The notes under the pieces are model-generated. The model worked only from the letters and a program-made list of their open reading frames with translations, did no database searches and was not told the origin of the DNA. This document shows positions 61,301 to 64,000 of a stretch of 64,000 nucleotides of DNA, in pieces. The number at the start of each line of letters is the position of its first letter. Position 1 is the first letter of the stretch. Source of the stretch: DASTCZ01 sp035308165 (lineage in GTDB: Bacteria; Acidobacteriota; Terriglobia; Acidiferrales; UBA7541); assembly GCA_035308165.1 (NCBI GenBank), contig DATGHC010000067.1:1-64000 (forward strand), read 5' to 3'. The position numbers were made by a program, and so were the translations under genes.

Positions 61301-62043
61301 GTCTTGTCGCTTGCAAGTACTTCACGGATGGCGTTGTTATCGTGGTCGGCGATGAAAATATTGTTGTTCCCGTCGAGGGCCACGTCCTGCGGATTGCGAA
61401 GAGTCGCGCTGGTGGCAGGTCCGCCATCCCCCGAGAATCCCGCGGTTCCCACGGCGCTCCCGGCGATCGTCTGAATCACCGGTGAAGTCCCCGCCACCAC
61501 TTCACGTATGGCGTTATTGCCGCTATCGGCGATAAAGATGTCATTGGCAGCATCCACAAATACGCCCGTCGGATTATTCAATTGAGCCGAGGTGGGCGAG
61601 CCGTTGTCCCCAGTGAAACCCGGGGTTCCATTTCCTGCCACCGTGGTAATGATATTTGTGGTTGCAGCCACTTTCCGGATGACATTGTTGCCGCTGTCCG
61701 CGATGAAGACATTGTTATTTGCATCGACAAAAAGGCCAGTGGGAAGCGACAACTGCGCGGCGGTTGCCAGGCCGGTATCACCCGATAATCCCTGGCCGCC
61801 GGTACCCGCGAAGACTGTGACGATGCCGCTCGATACAATGTAAACGCGGTTGGAGTGCGTATCCACAACGTAGAGGTTTCCCTTGGAGTCCAGCCCGAGG
61901 CCCACCGGAACTCCGATGCTGGATTTCAGCGCGGAAAGATTGTTCGGCCCGCCACCGGCAACCGTGGCGATGTTTTTCTGGGCTTGAACGGCGATGGGCG
62001 CGATAGCCAGTGCCATGCAAATTGCGATGAGTAGCCTGCGCAT
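58354..62043 (-). CDS. Large secreted NHL-propeller / choice-of-anchor-D protein
   Basis: 1228 residues from ATG 62043, two bases after the stop of the lipoprotein gene and with GGAGG upstream; the longer frame to 62154 overlaps that gene. After a signal peptide come 12 NHL-type repeats (about 22-690; consensus AGFSGDxGxATxAxLxxPxGV, GNIFIADTGNNVIREV), enough for two six-bladed propellers. Three choice-of-anchor-D Ig-like repeats follow (about 710-1010; NCTVNVKFAPPSGG, VTLTGTG). Near the C-terminus there are two hydrophobic segments (about 1129-1147 and 1163-1183) and a final short beta segment. Probably surface-associated. Ligand unknown. Confidence 0.87.
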   Translation of the reverse strand: MRRLLIAICMALAIAPIAVQAQKNIATVAGGGPNNLSALKSSIGVPVGLGLDSKGNLYVVDTHSNRVYIVSSGIVTVFAGTGGQGLSGDTGLATAAQLSLPTGLFVDANNNVFIADSGNNVIRKVAATTNIITTVAGNGTPGFTGDNGSPTSAQLNNPTGVFVDAANDIFIADSGNNAIREVVAGTSPVIQTIAGSAVGTAGFSGDGGPATSATLRNPQDVALDGNNNIFIADHDNNAIREVLASDKTIHTYAGSPTGVPGVTGEGGLATAALLHSPSEVFADANNNLFIADTGNSIIREVTVVDKKIHAVAGNGTSGFGGDGGTATLAQLSFPRGLFVDSSENIYISDTGNSFVRLVTALDGRIHQDVGNGTLSFSGDSFAATSASLSSPNGVAVNGVGDIFIADTNNNVIRRVLNSTGIIQTVAGIGTAGIGGNNGLATSALLNGPSGVFVDGLGNFFIADTNNNEVREVLAATGNIKTVAGNGTAGFSGDTGFAVNAQLSGPTGVVVDGSGNIFIADRGNNVIREVTAADNLIHTVAGNHTAGFSGDNGPATSAQLSAPADVAVDAFGDIFIADTGNNVVREVLATAPNAGNIVAFAGNHTGSPGFSGDNGPPTAALMNGPAGVVLDPSGDVFIADTKNQVVREVLFGGNIQTVAGNHTAGFSGDGAAATSAMLQSPSGLAVDTLGGLEIADTGNSRIRDVAGLVQVPAVTLSAATLTFNSQVIGSVSAAMSVTVTNSGAAPMSVGNVGITDSVTGAITTNFTQTNNCAVRLVPGANCTVNVKFAPPSGGPFTANLNISDSAPGSPQVVTLTGTGVSAVVLAPIGLSFPLQINGTSGTPQSITLTNNQAVPVNFIGSPAVTITNQSPTGSFSQQNTCGVTVAAGGTCTITVTFTPQATGANSATLVITDDAPGGSQSATLFGLGTGATAMLSPTSLTFPTQIDTTTSAVQTVTLTNGGKETLNITSIIFTGPNNGDFIRQATTCASTVLPGANCTISVTFTPTAGGARSASLTINDSAGDSPQNVTLSGTGLDFQIVVPAGGNSTATVPAGTTANYNLQLSAVGGAATTDSIEVTMSCSGAPTGATCTFPSAPISVTPATSANFNVTVSTTAAPKSFLPPGSFGPRGIEFFVAGLALALLATLTWMLRVRSAPESFRRRVYTCVASMAFVALLGISGGVMAGCNSNVAAGTTGGGPGTTPAGTYNITVTGKSSSDAHSFVVTMTVQ

Positions 62044-62045
62044 GT

Positions 62046-62486
62046 TCACTGGGCCTCCCGAACGGCGCGCAATAGAGCGATGGAACGCGTGAATTGGGAT
62101 CCGTCCGATGATTGCAGCTTCAGTATGAGTACAGGTCGCGCGCCCCCTTGCCACTGTTTCAATTCTGCCTGGGGAATGGTAATCGTCGCCGTGAAATCCG
62201 CATTGCCCTGTGCCGGAATCGAGAAAGACGCGGGAATCACCTGCGTCGTGCCGGAAAGCAAGCTGCGCAATGCCACGTCCACACTCTGTAGAGATGAGTC
62301 TTCGCTGTTCGTCAATTGAATATGCATCGTAACTTGCGCGTCCGATCCCGCCTCGCTGCTTTTCTCAATCGCATAAGTTCCGGACACTTCATGTCCGCTG
62401 ACAGGCTGCGGCCCCGAAGCTGCCAATCCAATGCACGCTGCCAGCAAACACAGTCCTAGCACGGCAAGGCTTCTTACATTGATCAT
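62046..62486 (-). CDS. Small lipoprotein, first gene with the NHL protein
   Basis: 146 residues from ATG 62486, preceded by GGAG. The N-terminus ends in a lipobox LAAC, so it is likely processed by Lgt and signal peptidase II. The rest is a beta-sandwich-like domain (ATITIPQAELKQWQGGARPVLILKLQ) with no family I can name. It is cotranscribed with the NHL/anchor-D gene (2-base gap) and may help place that protein at the membrane. Confidence 0.78.
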   Translation of the reverse strand: MINVRSLAVLGLCLLAACIGLAASGPQPVSGHEVSGTYAIEKSSEAGSDAQVTMHIQLTNSEDSSLQSVDVALRSLLSGTTQVIPASFSIPAQGNADFTATITIPQAELKQWQGGARPVLILKLQSSDGSQFTRSIALLRAVREAQ

Positions 62487-62534
62487 GTATGACTCCGCGG
62501 GAATTCTCCCGGCAAAGCTCCGGCCTTTGCGCAA

Positions 62535-62956
62535 ATCAATCCAGACAGCGCACCTTTGAGACCCCTGACGGGCCGGTCCAGCGTGTGGCGTGCCGAAGAG
62601 GTTCCCATTCTAGCAGACAAGGCACTTCCTGACACTCTGCTCAATGCGCCGGACGCCCCCCACAACCCACAGCGATACGGCTGCGCTTACCTTTGCTGAA
62701 CACCACCCCGAAAACCCCAAAGGAGCATGGAACACTATCAGAATCAGCGCGTTCGGCGTGAAGTCTATGCGATGAAGATTCACGGGAAAGCGTTGCCTCG
62801 CTGAGTACGACCTGGAATGCCCTGAGGAGTCCGCGACCAGCTATCGTAGAGATTCAGCTAGAATTATCAAGCGGGCCGCAGATGATTGGGCTAGATTTGG
62901 TTGTATTCGAGGCACATAGGGCTTGAGCTTACGAGCGCGAAGGAAGGAGTCGCACG
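62535..62956. other. Intergenic region, no supported gene
   Basis: About 420 bases between the divergent lipoprotein and GyrI-like genes. No coding frame with a ribosome-binding site, and no hairpin or recognised RNA motif. AAGGAAGGAG at about 62940-62949 is the ribosome-binding site of the GTG at 62957. Confidence 0.55.
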
Positions 62957-63568
62957 GTGACCTCAACGAAAAAGTTCGACATCTACAAAGAGCACGCCGC
63001 TGACTATGTAACGCCGAAAACTCCCACGCTGGTGGACATCAAGCCCGCCAACTATCTGGTTGTGACCGGCCGCGGCGAGCCGGGCGGCGCGGCATTCCAA
63101 TCCGCTATTGGAGCTCTTTACAACGTGGCGTTCACCGTGAAAATGGCGCGCAAATTTGCGGGGCGCGACTATACAGTTTCCAAACTGGAGGGCCGCTGGT
63201 GGGTGGACGGTCCCACGCGAAGCTTCCTGGATGAGCCGCCATCAAAATGGAATTGGAAACTGATGATCCTTGTGCCCGAATTCATCAAAGAAAAAGAGGT
63301 TGCTGCCTCCATTGAAAAACTTCTTGCTAAGGGCAAGCCCAAGCAAGTCGCGGGAATAAAACTCGAAGTGCTGCATGAAGGAAATTGCGTTCAAGTCCTG
63401 CACTTGGGGCCGTACGATAAGGAGCGCCCTACCATCGAGCGCATGTACGCCTTCGCTCAGCAACAGGGATTGAAGTTTCACGGCCTGCACCACGAAATCT
63501 ATTTGAGTGATCCCCGCCGCGTCGCTCCCGCGAAACTGCGGACCATTCTGCGTCACCCGGTCCGGTGA
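62957..63568 (+). CDS. GyrI-like small-molecule-binding domain protein
   Basis: 203 residues from GTG 62957 with a strong AAGGAAGGAG. Marks of the GyrI-like family: PANYLVVTGRGEPGGAAFQSAIGALYNVAFTVKM, the paired domain with LEGRWWVDGP, and VLHLGPYDKERPTIERMYAFAQQQGLKFHGLHHEIYLSDPRR. No DNA-binding domain is attached. Such stand-alone forms bind or hydrolyse small hydrophobic compounds. Cytosolic. It converges with the aminotransferase gene. Confidence 0.9.
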   Translation: MTSTKKFDIYKEHAADYVTPKTPTLVDIKPANYLVVTGRGEPGGAAFQSAIGALYNVAFTVKMARKFAGRDYTVSKLEGRWWVDGPTRSFLDEPPSKWNWKLMILVPEFIKEKEVAASIEKLLAKGKPKQVAGIKLEVLHEGNCVQVLHLGPYDKERPTIERMYAFAQQQGLKFHGLHHEIYLSDPRRVAPAKLRTILRHPVR

Positions 63569-63598
63569 GGGTTCTGAATTTAAAAGGGCGGTTCCATT

Positions 63599-64000
63599 TC
63601 AAGACGCGCGGGAGATTCTCTGAAGCGCGTCCGCGAGCAGATCAACTTCCTCGACTGTTGTATAGACGTAGAGCGAGGCACGCACAGCTTCCTCCACACC
63701 GAACCGCTTCAGCAGCGGGAGCGCCGCGAGATCTCCGCCGCGCACTGCAATCCCTTCCGCGTCGAGGGCGCTCAAAACATCGGAAGCCCTGTGGTTCTCC
63801 ATGGCAAAAGAAAAAACGGAAATCCTTTCGTCCGGCGTGGTCGTCCCAAGAATTTTCAGCCCTTTCACTTCCCGCAGACGGTTCAATGAATGCGCGGTCA
63901 GTTGTTGGTCGTGCTTCCTTTGCTCTTCCCGGCCTAATGAATCGAGGAATTTGATTGCGGCGGCAAGTCCGACGGCGCCCGCCACGTTTGGGGTGCCGGC
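63599..64000 (-). CDS. Class V aminotransferase / cysteine-desulfurase-like protein, partial (5' part outside window)
   Basis: The last 133 residues of a PLP enzyme. AGTPNVAGAVGLAAA at the right edge is the SufS-type segment, and the C-terminal domain is intact (SVFSFAMENHRASDVLSALDAEGIAVRGGDLAALPLLKRFGV, RASLYVYTTVEEVDLLADALQRI). In SufS the segment after AVR contains the catalytic Cys (xGHHCA); here it reads GGDLAALP, so the persulfide-forming Cys is missing. It may be a lyase or aminotransferase of this fold, not a sulfur donor. Confidence 0.85.
   Translation of the reverse strand, partial: AGTPNVAGAVGLAAAIKFLDSLGREEQRKHDQQLTAHSLNRLREVKGLKILGTTTPDERISVFSFAMENHRASDVLSALDAEGIAVRGGDLAALPLLKRFGVEEAVRASLYVYTTVEEVDLLADALQRISRAS

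Overview
The window looks like a chromosomal segment of an Acidobacteriota bacterium (Terriglobia-like). This is inferred from gene content, not from a marker gene. The clues are a MacB/FtsX permease of the type duplicated in acidobacteria, an Oar-like TonB-dependent receptor with a carboxypeptidase-like N-terminal domain, NHL/choice-of-anchor-D and Kelch secreted proteins, a HTH-membrane-propeller protein, and many signal peptides. Coding is dense on both strands. I see no CRISPR array, insertion sequence, integrase or rRNA. The only tRNA is tRNA-Arg(CCG).

Layout. 1-1426: 5' part of an ABC permease (-). 1921-4928: TPR protein and a TonB C-terminal-domain protein (+). 5314-8283: divergent Kelch protein and HTH-TM-propeller protein. 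8344-9843: radical SAM protein with a CCAEP tail. 9991-15957: aconitase and a pair of M16 peptidase homologues. 16060-22496 (-): small envelope proteins, Lgt, an Oar-like receptor, and an M56 peptidase/BlaI repressor pair. 22745-28702: GH35 beta-galactosidase, cytochrome c/copper monooxygenase-like protein, a fluoride riboswitch with crcB and a DUF190 gene, a metallo-beta-lactamase-fold hydrolase, and a TPR protein. 28730-38518: a complete Kdp potassium locus in which KdpD is split into two divergent genes; kdpFABC is preceded by a 28-codon gene and a BBP2-type porin. 38745-40203: PadR and Cdd1-like genes divergent from a VOC-family gene, with a dyad lying over both promoters. 40296-48364: transglutaminase-like protein, tRNA-Arg, leucine-type dehydrogenase, tricorn-type protease, Tat-signal protein, MscS channel and a small unknown. 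48380-56064 (-): a tightly overlapping four-gene operon, TonB-dependent receptor - YfiR - CHASE8 hybrid histidine kinase - REC-GGDEF. 56643-58208: redoxin and a stand-alone DsbD N-terminal-like domain. 58354-62486: lipoprotein and a large NHL/anchor-D protein. 62957-64000: GyrI-like protein and the 3' part of a class V aminotransferase that lacks the desulfurase cysteine.

How the genes work together. The most interesting unit is 48380-56064. Its order suggests a signalling line from the outer membrane through the periplasm (YfiR) to a CHASE8 sensor kinase and on to a cyclic-di-GMP synthase. That looks like a rewired YfiBNR system in which the CHASE8 sensor drives a phosphorelay instead of being fused to GGDEF. 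The Kdp region forms a complete potassium-scavenging module with its own two-component system and porin. The fluoride module is a textbook riboswitch-controlled exporter operon. Several start codons were moved downstream of the longest possible ORF because a Shine-Dalgarno sequence, a signal peptide or family length supported it; this is stated in each entry.
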